Source of the DNA: Clostridia bacterium | Lineage (GTDB): Bacteria > Bacillota > Clostridia > Oscillospirales > CAG-272 | Length of the DNA stretch: 64,000 nt | Direction: 5' to 3' | Assembly (NCBI GenBank): GCA_017481495.1 | Contig: JAFUPC010000093.1 | Coordinates: 1 to 64,000 of the forward strand | Shown here: positions 35,032-42,976 of the stretch, one piece after another | Layout: each line of letters opens with the position of its first letter | Position numbering within the stretch: the stretch's first letter is position 1 | Made by a program: the position numbers and the translations under genes | The notes under the pieces: generated by a model | Told to the model about the DNA's origin: nothing | The model's database searches: none | Seen by the model: only the letters and a program-made list of their open reading frames with translations

Positions 35032-36702
35032 ATGCCCAAACGAATCCTCACCCCCACCGAAATGAACGCCTGCGACCGGCGCGCCATCAAGCTGCTCTCG
35101 GAAAGCGGCTCCGGCGGCGAAGTCATCAATGGCTCCCGCGTTCTGATGGAGCGCGCCGCGCGATGGGTGTATGATTATATGAAAAAAACGTATCCGGCAC
35201 TCTGGAACCGGCCGTCCCGGATCCTCATTATCTGCGGAATGGGCAATAACGGCGGTGACGGGTATGCGCTGGCACCGATGCTTCTTGCGGGCGGGATCGC
35301 TGTTGACATTCTTTCGGTCGGCATTTTTGCTGGTGGCATTTTTGCCGGTGGCATTTTTGCCGGTGGCATACCTGCCGTGGGTATCTCTGCGGGCGTGGAA
35401 AAAATGTCGCCGGAATGCCGGTATTGGTATGAAGCGGCAAAGGAAAAAGGTGTAACGATTTACACCGCGCTGTGTGAAACGATACACTATGACTGCATCG
35501 TCGATGCGGTCTTCGGCATCGGGCTGTCGCGACCGGTCGGGGCGGAGACGGCGGCTGTCATTGATGCGGTCAACCGGTATGCGGCGCGAAAGGAGATTCC
35601 TGTTGTTGCCGTGGACATCCCCTCGGGAATTGATGCGCTGACCGGGGAAGTGCAGGGGACTGCCATCCGTGCGACGGATACCGTGTGCATCTCGCACGAA
35701 AAGCGCGGACTGCTTTTGTATCCCGGTTGTCTTTACTGTGGGAATACCGTGGTTGCGGACATCGGCATCGGCGATGACGTGCTTTCGGAAGAACCGCCGT
35801 TTCTGCCGCCTGTGTACCGGATGACAGAGGACGATCTCTGCCGTCTTCCTGCCCGTGCGCCGGACGGAAACAAAGGGACATTCGGTCGTGCAGTGATTTT
35901 GGCCGGGTGCAAAAATATGTGCGGTGCGGCGTATCTCTCCGCGCTTGCCGCGTACCGGAGCGGTGCGGGACTGGTGGAGATCGTCACCGTGGAGGACAAC
36001 CGCATTCCCTTGCAGACCTTATTGCCGGAAGCGGTGCTGTCTACCTATGTTCCCGATGCGGAGGACATTCCGTCTACGCCGGAAGCGGCGGACATCTGGA
36101 AATCCGCTCTTGCGCGCGCGGATACTGTGGTGCTCGGCCCGGGACTGGGGATGTCGGAAACAGCGCACCGTCTTGTTAGGGTCGTACTGGAATGCGTTTC
36201 CGCCCCCATCGTTGTCGATGCGGATGCGATAAATCACATCGCCCGGGACACAGCACTTGCTGACCTGCTTGACCGTACTGCTGAACGGACGACGGTCGTT
36301 CTGACACCGCATCCGGGCGAATTTTCCCGCCTGACCGGGAAGAGTGTGCCGGTATTGAAAGTATCCCTCATCGACATTGCCGCCGCGTATGCCGGGGCGC
36401 ACGGGGTCATTCTCATTGCCAAAGATGCGCGCTCTGTCATCACGGATGGGAAAACCGTGTATCTGAACACCTCCGGCTCCGCCGCGATGGCGAAAGGCGG
36501 CTCGGGGGATGTGCTGACCGGCATCACCGCCGCACTGCTCGCACAAAACCGCGTGGATGATGCGCTCCCCCCGGTGGAAATTGCCGCGCTTGGCGCGTTT
36601 GTTCACGGACTTTCCGGGGAGCGTGCGGAGAAGCTTCATGGCTCCCGCGGGATTCTCGCAAGGGAAATTGCGGATATGGCGGGGGATGTGATGGGGGGAT
36701 AA
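35032..36702 (+). CDS. nnr: Bifunctional NAD(P)H-hydrate epimerase / ADP-dependent NAD(P)H-hydrate dehydratase
   Basis: 556 residues. The N-terminal half (about 1-250) is the YjeF_N epimerase: ILIICGMGNNGGDGYALA is the nucleotide-binding loop, VDAVFGIGLSRPV and VAVDIPSGIDALTGEVQG carry the Asp ligands. The C-terminal half (about 265-556) is the ribokinase-like dehydratase, with GNKGTFGRAVILAGCKNMCGAAYLSALAA, VLTPHPGEFSRL and AKGGSGDVLTGITAALLAQ. It repairs hydrated NADH and NADPH. ATG 35032 follows AAAGGAGCC. Odd: residues 97-122 are five near-copies of G-I-F-A-G encoded by a 15-bp tandem repeat, inserted in the epimerase domain after the strand AVDILSV. Confidence 0.93.
   Translation: MPKRILTPTEMNACDRRAIKLLSESGSGGEVINGSRVLMERAARWVYDYMKKTYPALWNRPSRILIICGMGNNGGDGYALAPMLLAGGIAVDILSVGIFAGGIFAGGIFAGGIPAVGISAGVEKMSPECRYWYEAAKEKGVTIYTALCETIHYDCIVDAVFGIGLSRPVGAETAAVIDAVNRYAARKEIPVVAVDIPSGIDALTGEVQGTAIRATDTVCISHEKRGLLLYPGCLYCGNTVVADIGIGDDVLSEEPPFLPPVYRMTEDDLCRLPARAPDGNKGTFGRAVILAGCKNMCGAAYLSALAAYRSGAGLVEIVTVEDNRIPLQTLLPEAVLSTYVPDAEDIPSTPEAADIWKSALARADTVVLGPGLGMSETAHRLVRVVLECVSAPIVVDADAINHIARDTALADLLDRTAERTTVVLTPHPGEFSRLTGKSVPVLKVSLIDIAAAYAGAHGVILIAKDARSVITDGKTVYLNTSGSAAMAKGGSGDVLTGITAALLAQNRVDDALPPVEIAALGAFVHGLSGERAEKLHGSRGILAREIADMAGDVMGG
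35320..35394 (+). repeat. 15-bp tandem repeat inside nnr
   Basis: Units GGCATTTTTGCYGGT begin at 35320, 35335 and 35350, followed by two decayed units (35365, 35380). They code for GIFAG repeats in the epimerase domain; change in unit number would keep the frame. Confidence 0.85.
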
Positions 36703-36732
36703 GGAAATTTTCATAAATATTTCCATAACCTC

Positions 36733-36761
36733 TTGCAAAAAATCGGATTTCATGCTATACT
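36733..36761 (+). promoter_or_regulatory. Sigma-A promoter of the Eis-like gene
   Basis: TTGCAA (36733-36738), 17 bp, TATACT (36756-36761), 41 bp before ATG 36803. Confidence 0.7.
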
Positions 36762-36802
36762 GAATGCAAACGAATCACAGCTTCTGAAAGGAACCAAGCA
36801 AT

Positions 36803-37915
36803 ATGATCACAAAAACTTATATCAGCGAAAACGGCCCGTTCAAGAACATCGGGTATCAGCAGTACACCGAAGACGGACGGGAGATGTCTCATGCCTCCAT
36901 CGGAACCAGACTGACCCGGTATGCGGGAGGCTGGATTCCCACGATGACCGTCGGCGGTGTCGGCACCCGTCCGCAGTACCGCCGTCAGGGATGTGTGCGC
37001 GCGATGCTTGAAGATATGCTGCCCCGCGCCCGTGAATACGGCTGGTATGTCAGCATCCTGCACCCGTTTTCGTTCTCCTATTACCGGAAGTTCGGTTATG
37101 AACGTGTGGCGGACACCGTTATCACCGATATGCCGATGTCAGCGCTTGACTTTCTGCCGCGGTATCCCGATCTCGTTCCGCTGGACGAAGCGGCACGTCC
37201 CGAGGACATTCTCGACGTGTTTGAAGCGTTTTCCGTGCCGCGCAATCTGACGTTCAAGCGCGAATCGGTCGGCAGTTTCAAGAAAGACAAGTGTGTCACC
37301 TATCTTTATTATAACGATGCCGGCAAGTGCGAGGGGTATGTCATCACGCAGATCGACAATTATTACGACAACATCAACCGCATGATCTCCGTCAATCTGA
37401 TCGTGCATGAGATCGTGTATCTCAACAAAGATGCGCTGATGCATCTCTTGTCTTTTTTACGGATGTACGAGGGCGAATTGAAGACTGTGCATTTCCGCGA
37501 CATCGGCATGACGCCGGAGGTTGACTTGTGCTTTAAGCACTTTATGGATACCCGTTACGACATCCATCCCGACATCATGGCGCGTATTCTCGACACCGAA
37601 GCGATGCTCCGCGCCAATGCCTATCCGACCGAGCGCGGTCACTTCACCCTGCGTGTCGAGGACAATCTCGAAACGGTGCGCGGCACCTACCGTGTGGAGT
37701 TTGAAAACGGAACGTGCGAAGTCGAGACCCTCTCCGACACGGCGAAAGCCGATCTGACCGTCGGACCGACCGCGCTTGCAAAGTTTATGTACGGTACGGA
37801 TGCGTTCACGGCGGAAACCGCCGCGTATCTGGACGGCGTGAAAATCGAGGGCAGTGTGACCGATTTCTTCCGCGCATTCCCCAAACGCATTAACGGTCTT
37901 TACGAACATTTCTGA
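36803..37915 (+). CDS. Eis-like GNAT acetyltransferase with SCP2-like C-terminus
   Basis: 370 residues. The first GNAT domain has VGGVGTRPQYRRQGCVRAMLEDML (acetyl-CoA loop R-R-Q-G-C-V) and HPFSFSYYRKFGYE, both landmarks of the Eis group of N-acetyltransferases. A second GNAT-like fold and an SCP2-like C-terminus (VENGTCEVETLSDTAKADLTVGPTALAKFMYG) complete the usual Eis layout. Eis proteins acetylate amines such as aminoglycosides or protein lysines; the C-terminal carboxylate is Phe here (EHF). ATG 36803 follows GAAAGGAACC. The next gene begins 22 bp after its stop and is probably co-transcribed. Confidence 0.87.
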   Translation: MITKTYISENGPFKNIGYQQYTEDGREMSHASIGTRLTRYAGGWIPTMTVGGVGTRPQYRRQGCVRAMLEDMLPRAREYGWYVSILHPFSFSYYRKFGYERVADTVITDMPMSALDFLPRYPDLVPLDEAARPEDILDVFEAFSVPRNLTFKRESVGSFKKDKCVTYLYYNDAGKCEGYVITQIDNYYDNINRMISVNLIVHEIVYLNKDALMHLLSFLRMYEGELKTVHFRDIGMTPEVDLCFKHFMDTRYDIHPDIMARILDTEAMLRANAYPTERGHFTLRVEDNLETVRGTYRVEFENGTCEVETLSDTAKADLTVGPTALAKFMYGTDAFTAETAAYLDGVKIEGSVTDFFRAFPKRINGLYEHF

Positions 37916-37937
37916 TTGCATCAAAGGAATCTGCAAA

Positions 37938-39029
37938 ATGAAAATCGCATCCCGAGTTTATACAGAAAAAGGAAGACCCTTTACCATTCTCCAGCTGACC
38001 GATATGCAGGTCATTGATGCCGAACAGCAGAGAACGCCCGACCGTCTCCGTCCCGACGAAATTGAAGCGTGGCGGACGGTCAACGTCGAGCAGTGCTGTT
38101 ACGCGCCCATCCGCCGGGCGGTCGCGGCATCGAAGCCCGATCTCATCATCATCACCGGCGACATCGTTTACGGTGAGTTTGACGACAGCGGCCGTGCGCT
38201 GGACGGCTTCATTGCGTTCATGGAGTCGCTTGGCATTCCGTGGGCGCCTGTGTGGGGCAATCACGACAACGAAAGTAAAATCGGCGTTCACGAGCAGTGC
38301 AGACGGCTGGAAAAGGCGCAGAACTGTCTGTTCCAAAGAGGTACGACCGACGGAAACGCCAATTACGTCGTCGGCATCTACGACCGCGACGGGGAAAACG
38401 CGCCGGTGCTGTCCCGCGTGCTCTACATGATGGACTCCAACACCTGCTACGGCGGGACGGATCCGGAGATCACGCGCGTTCACGGCTTTACCGAACGGCA
38501 GCGGCAGTGGCTCTCGGACTGTGCCGCGGAACTGAACGCAGAGACGCCCGTTCCCGGCTTTGTCTGCTTCCATATTCCCGTGCAGGACTACATCCGTGCG
38601 ATGATCGATGCCGGGTATCAGTCCGGGGACGACGGCGGCGCGCCCGGCAATTATGTCATTGCGGGAACCGATCCTGCGACCGTCTCCGACCGCGATGTTC
38701 TCTCCCCGAACACCTGCGAGGATTCCAACCCCGAAACGGTTCTCCCCGCCGCCCATCCCGGCGACAGCGGCTACAAAAATGAAAAAATGCCCATCGGACA
38801 CTTCCAGCCCTCCATGTCGGAGCGGTTTCTCGCCGCAAACGTGGACGGTGTGTTCATGGGGCACTGCCACAAGTGCCAGCTTTCCGTCCTTGGCGCTGAC
38901 GGCATCCGCTACACCCACGGTGTCAAGACCGGAACCTACGACTACCACACCCGCGGCCGCATCGGCGGTACGGTGATCTCCCTTGACGGGGACAAAAAGG
39001 CGTTTTCGGTGAAGCAGCTGTATGTATGA
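37938..39029 (+). CDS. Metallophosphoesterase (calcineurin-like)
   Basis: 363 residues. Motifs: ILQLTDMQV (first Asp; the usual D-x-H appears as D-x-Q), IITGDIVYG, PVWGNHDNES (GNHD/E), later FHIPVQ and MGHCHKC (H-x-H). It therefore has the two-metal site of purple-acid/Dcr2-like phosphoesterases. The substitution of His by Gln in the first motif is known in that subgroup. No signal peptide. ATG 37938 follows AAAGGAATC and the gene lies 22 bp after the Eis-like gene, in one operon. Substrate not evident. Confidence 0.88.
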   Translation: MKIASRVYTEKGRPFTILQLTDMQVIDAEQQRTPDRLRPDEIEAWRTVNVEQCCYAPIRRAVAASKPDLIIITGDIVYGEFDDSGRALDGFIAFMESLGIPWAPVWGNHDNESKIGVHEQCRRLEKAQNCLFQRGTTDGNANYVVGIYDRDGENAPVLSRVLYMMDSNTCYGGTDPEITRVHGFTERQRQWLSDCAAELNAETPVPGFVCFHIPVQDYIRAMIDAGYQSGDDGGAPGNYVIAGTDPATVSDRDVLSPNTCEDSNPETVLPAAHPGDSGYKNEKMPIGHFQPSMSERFLAANVDGVFMGHCHKCQLSVLGADGIRYTHGVKTGTYDYHTRGRIGGTVISLDGDKKAFSVKQLYV

Positions 39030-39247
39030 GGGAGGAGACGCGGGGACTTGAAGGCGACAATATTATTTTGCAAGGGAAAATAACTGAACGGTGACAGATA
39101 CGCCTTCCCTGGTGAGGGAAGGCGCAGTCGCCTGTATGCCCGTCTTTCTATCATAACCGTTCACCGTCGCCCTTAAGTTGACAGCATTTTCTCCATCATC
39201 CTCCCCACCCCACAACCCCCAATTCTTCAAAAACGAGGAACATCAAC
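39030..39247. repeat. Intergenic stretch with hairpin repeat (39091-39170)
   Basis: Contains the palindrome GCCTTCCCT-GGTG-AGGGAAGGC at about 39101-39122, bounded by ACGGTGACAG and CCGTTCACCGTC, which are weak inverted ends. CTTAAGTTGACAGCAT at about 39173 also occurs near 54632 next to MITE-like copy E. No gene. Confidence 0.55.
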
Positions 39248-41275
39248 ATGACAACCTTAACCAAATCCACTCTGCCGATCTGGTCGGCGGAAATGAACGG
39301 CACATCGACCTTGCCGCTTCTGTATGACATCGGACAGCCGGATCCCGACAGCGAGGGGCCGGCATCTGACCTTGCCGATGACGATGAGCTGTGGCTCTCC
39401 TACAGCGGTCTGTCCTCTGCATTCCCGTACAAATCCCAGGACAATTACACCCACGAATTGCCGAAATACGGCGTGGAGTGCTATGTATTGGAAAACGAAC
39501 ATCTCCGTGCGACCTTTGTGCCCGGTGAGGGCGGTAAGCTGTGGTCGCTTTACGACAAGGATGCGGACAAGGAGCTGTTGTTTGCAAACCATGTCTACCG
39601 TCCCGCGTATCTGGCACTGCGCAATGCGTGGGCATCGGGCGGTGTGGAATGGAACTGCGGCGCGTTTGTCGGGCATCATCCCTACACCTGCTCCACCGTT
39701 TTCACGGCAACGCTGACGGCAGAACAGTCCGGGCTCGGCTGTCCCGTTCTGCGGATGTACTCTTATGAGCGGATCCGCGCTGTCACGCATCAGATGGACT
39801 TCTATCTGCCCGAGGGCGCGAAGTTCTTACACTGCCGGATGCGCGTGGTCAACGACAGTTGGCGGGAGACCGCGATGTACTGGTGGTCGAACATTGCCGT
39901 TCCGTCTGACGACAAGGCGCGCAACATCGTTCCGGCGGACGGTGCTTACACCCCGGTTAACGGCAAGGTCTCCTGCGTTCCCGTGCCGGAATACAACGGC
40001 GTGGACGTGACCTATCCGACCCGCAATCCGATCGCGGTGGACTATTTCTACAAAACGCTCCCAACCTCCCGTTACTACACCTCCCATCTTGACGAAAACG
40101 GCTACGGTCTTGTGGAGGCTTCCACCTCCCGGCTCAAGGGCAGAAAGCTGTTTGTCTGGGGTCGTGGACAGGGCGGCAGGAAGTGGCAGGATTTCCTGTC
40201 CGGCGACGACGGACACGGCAAGTATCAGGACGGCCGCTACTGCGAGATCCAGTGCGGACTGGCGCATTCCCAGTTTGAGTGCATTCCGATGCCGCCGAAG
40301 ACCGCGTGGGAGTGGATCGAATATTACGGCCCTCTGCACGCCGACCCCGCAAAGGTTCACGGTGCATGGCACGACGCGCAGAACGAAGTTTACGCACGTC
40401 TGGAAGAAGAAGCACCGATTGCGGCAATGGAGCAGGAGCTCATCGACACGAAAGCGATGGCGCTGACCGCGGTTCCCGCTGTCATCTACGGCGAGGGCTG
40501 GGCGGCTCTGGAAAATCTGCGCCGCGACAAGAAAGGAATGCCGCACATCTGCCCGCATCTCGATTTCGGTGTGACCGGCGAAGAACAGAAGATGTGGGAG
40601 CATCTGCTGATGACCGGTTCCTTGAACGAAAACAACGACGACGACACAGTCGCACCCATCTCCTACCAGCGCAGAAACGAGTGGATCCGTCTTCTCAAAA
40701 AAGCCGCGCTGGGCCCTGACAAGTATTACTGGAAGACGCACTATATGCTTGCCTGCGCCTATATGGCGGACAAAGAGTTTGACGATGCGGAAGCGGAGCT
40801 GGAGAAATCCTGTCTCTGCCGCACCAACGCATGGAACACCTACGCGCGTGCCGAGCTTCTTCGCATCCGCGGAAACCAGCGTGCCGCCGCCGAAACGATG
40901 CTGTCCGCTTCGTACATGGCAAAGGACGACAACTCCCTTTGCAAGATGACCGCGCGGATGCTTGCCCGTGCCGAAATGTGGCAGGTGCTGTTTGAATACA
41001 CCGACACCCTCTCCGAGGAACAGAAGCATCTGCACCGCATCCGTTTCTACCGTGCCCTTGCGGCGGAAAAGCTCGGAAAGCTCGACATTGCCGATGCGCT
41101 TCTCTACGAAGACGGCGGCCTTGAAATTCCGGATATTCAGGAGGGTGAAATCTCTATTACCAATCTGTGGTACGATCTCGAAGAAAAGAAAGCCAAGCGC
41201 GACGGCAAGCCGTTTGACCGGAAGACCGCCGTTCCGCCGATGGTATTTGATTTCCGCATGAATGTGGCGGATTGA
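39248..41275 (+). CDS. DUF5107 protein with TPR-like C-terminus
   Basis: 675 residues. The N-terminal 330 residues are a galactose-mutarotase-like beta domain of DUF5107 type: RATFVPGEGGKLWSLYDKDADKELLFAN, GGVEWNCGAFVGHHPYT. From about residue 480 the protein becomes helical with TPR-like pairs (YWKTHYMLACAYMADKEFDDAEAELEKS, NTYARAELLRIRGNQRAAAETML). Such proteins are linked with glycan use in gut Firmicutes and Bacteroidota but no activity is established. No signal peptide. ATG 39248 follows ACGAGGAACATC. No promoter is evident. Confidence 0.85.
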   Translation: MTTLTKSTLPIWSAEMNGTSTLPLLYDIGQPDPDSEGPASDLADDDELWLSYSGLSSAFPYKSQDNYTHELPKYGVECYVLENEHLRATFVPGEGGKLWSLYDKDADKELLFANHVYRPAYLALRNAWASGGVEWNCGAFVGHHPYTCSTVFTATLTAEQSGLGCPVLRMYSYERIRAVTHQMDFYLPEGAKFLHCRMRVVNDSWRETAMYWWSNIAVPSDDKARNIVPADGAYTPVNGKVSCVPVPEYNGVDVTYPTRNPIAVDYFYKTLPTSRYYTSHLDENGYGLVEASTSRLKGRKLFVWGRGQGGRKWQDFLSGDDGHGKYQDGRYCEIQCGLAHSQFECIPMPPKTAWEWIEYYGPLHADPAKVHGAWHDAQNEVYARLEEEAPIAAMEQELIDTKAMALTAVPAVIYGEGWAALENLRRDKKGMPHICPHLDFGVTGEEQKMWEHLLMTGSLNENNDDDTVAPISYQRRNEWIRLLKKAALGPDKYYWKTHYMLACAYMADKEFDDAEAELEKSCLCRTNAWNTYARAELLRIRGNQRAAAETMLSASYMAKDDNSLCKMTARMLARAEMWQVLFEYTDTLSEEQKHLHRIRFYRALAAEKLGKLDIADALLYEDGGLEIPDIQEGEISITNLWYDLEEKKAKRDGKPFDRKTAVPPMVFDFRMNVAD

Positions 41276-41288
41276 GGAATTGATTATT

Positions 41289-41325
41289 GAAAGACAGGAT
41301 CTCTTGGCGGAGGTTCTGTCTTTTT
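41289..41325 (+). terminator. Terminator after the DUF5107 gene
   Basis: AAAGACAG (41290-41297) pairs with CTGTCTTT (41316-41323), loop of 18 nt, followed by further T. Confidence 0.75.
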
Positions 41326-41461
41326 CTGTTGTATAAAGCCAAAACGCATCCGTTCGGTATAATCGTGATTAGCGAATCATAATTATACTGTCAGCAAAAC
41401 CGCTAAATTTGATGAACCGCAAAAAAAGATAAAAAATTCACAATTATTTCCCCAAAGCCTC

Positions 41462-41490
41462 TTGCCAAACAGCGCAAAAAATGATATACT
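41462..41490 (+). promoter_or_regulatory. Sigma-A promoter of the 41551 oxidoreductase
   Basis: TTGCCA (41462-41467), 17 bp, TATACT (41485-41490), 60 bp before the start. The next stretch contains GATACGGTATC, an 11-bp palindrome just after the -10 region that could be an operator. Confidence 0.65.
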
Positions 41491-41550
41491 ATATATGATA
41501 CGGTATCAAAAAATCACCGGAAAATTCTATCTCAAAGGAGAACCATCAAA

Positions 41551-42624
41551 ATGGCAAACGATAAGATCAAAGTTGCTGTGATTGGCTGTGGTACGATTGC
41601 GAACTCTGCGCACATTCCGTCCTACATGGCAAACGACACCTGCGAAATCAAGTATTTCTGCGACATCATCCCGGAGCGCGCTGACGCTGCTGTTGAAAAG
41701 TACGGCTGCGGTAAGGCGATCTACGACTATCACGAAATTCTGGACGATCCGGAGATCGAAGCGGTTTCCGTCTGCACGCCCAACAAGATGCATCCGACTA
41801 TCTCCATCGATTTCCTGCGCGCAGGCAAGAACGTCCTCTGCGAAAAGCCCGCGGCACGCACTTATGCGGAAGCGCTCGAAATGCAGAAGGCACAGCACGA
41901 GACTGGCAAGGTTCTGAACATCGGTGTCGTCAACCGCTTCAACGAAAACGTCAACAAGATCCGCTCCCTCATTGCAGAAGGCGCACTCGGTGAAGTTTAT
42001 CACGTTTACGTCTCCTTCCGCGCACACCGCTCCATCCCGGGTCTGGGCGGCGCATTCACCACCAAGGAAATCGCAGGCGGCGGCGCACTCATCGACTGGG
42101 GCGTTCACTACCTCGACATCGTCATGTACTGTACCGGCGACCCGCAGCCCCTCACCGTTTCCGGTAAGGCATTCTGCAAGCTCGGCAAGGACATGAAGAA
42201 CTACGTCTACGAATCCATGTGGTCCGAAATGACCAAGGACGTCGAAAACGGCACCTACGACGTTGACGACTCCGTCACCGCATTCGTCCGCACCGAAGGC
42301 CCGACCATCACCCTCAACGGTGCATGGGCACAGAACATCGGTGTTTCCGACTGCTACATCGACTTCCTCGGCGACAAGGCCGGCATCCGTCTCAACTACG
42401 GCGGCGGCTTCACCATGTGGGGCACTGCTGACGGCAAGCTGACCTCCGAAGCGTTCAACACGAACACCTATCCGATGTTCCAGTGCGAGATCGACTCCTT
42501 CCTCAAGTGCATCCGCTCCGGCGAAAAGCTCCCCTCTCACATCGACCAGTTCGTCATCACCTCCAAGATGATGCAGGCGATGTACGATTCCTCTGATGCG
42601 GACAAAGAAATCGACCTGCGCTGA
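41551..42624 (+). CDS. Gfo/Idh/MocA family oxidoreductase
   Basis: 357 residues. Rossmann loop VIGCGTIANSAHI (residues 10-22), LCEKPAARTYAEA with the E-K-P motif, and AGGGALIDWGVHYLDIVMYC with the D-x-x-x-H. Closely fits sugar or inositol dehydrogenases. ATG 41551 follows AAAGGAGAACC. The codon choice here (AAG, GGT, TTC, CAC, ATC) is more biased to major codons than in neighbours, suggesting high expression. A near-copy of its last 18 bases lies 38 bp after them. Confidence 0.92.
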   Translation: MANDKIKVAVIGCGTIANSAHIPSYMANDTCEIKYFCDIIPERADAAVEKYGCGKAIYDYHEILDDPEIEAVSVCTPNKMHPTISIDFLRAGKNVLCEKPAARTYAEALEMQKAQHETGKVLNIGVVNRFNENVNKIRSLIAEGALGEVYHVYVSFRAHRSIPGLGGAFTTKEIAGGGALIDWGVHYLDIVMYCTGDPQPLTVSGKAFCKLGKDMKNYVYESMWSEMTKDVENGTYDVDDSVTAFVRTEGPTITLNGAWAQNIGVSDCYIDFLGDKAGIRLNYGGGFTMWGTADGKLTSEAFNTNTYPMFQCEIDSFLKCIRSGEKLPSHIDQFVITSKMMQAMYDSSDADKEIDLR

Positions 42625-42662
42625 GCTTCGGTCAATATCTTTTGGAAATTGACCTGCGCTGA
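42607..42662 (+). repeat. Short duplication of the gene's 3' end
   Basis: GAAATCGACCTGCGCTGA (42607-42624, the last codons and stop) recurs as GAAATTGACCTGCGCTGA at 42645-42662. Confidence 0.75.
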
Positions 42663-42694
42663 TAAAATTCGGAATTTGTAGTCTGATATAAGAG

Positions 42695-42737
42695 ACCGTC
42701 CCACGGGTATGATGATCTGTGGGACGGTTTTGCTTTT
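42695..42737 (+). terminator. Terminator of the 41551 oxidoreductase
   Basis: ACCGTCCCAC (42695-42704) pairs with GTGGGACGGT (42719-42728), followed by TTTGCTTTT. Confidence 0.85.
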
Positions 42738-42919
42738 GGGGGATGTGCCTTAAGAGCGAAAGCGTATTTTCTCGGTTTTGCGAGAATGTAGACTGAAAGG
42801 TTCGCGCGAGAAGCCCCCCTCCCGGAAGAAGATTTTCGTGCGAGTCTTCCCATTACGCTCACCCGTACAACTCCTGCTAAAAATTCTCCCGGATTCTTCC
42901 ATATTCCGTCCGCTCCCAC

Positions 42920-42948
42920 TTGACACCGCTCGCCGGATGTGATAAAAT
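42920..42948 (+). promoter_or_regulatory. Sigma-A promoter of the DUF4091 gene
   Basis: TTGACA (42920-42925), 17 bp, TAAAAT (42943-42948), 29 bp ahead of ATG 42977. Confidence 0.7.
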
Positions 42949-42976
42949 AGAAGCAACGAAAAAGCTTGGAGGATTT

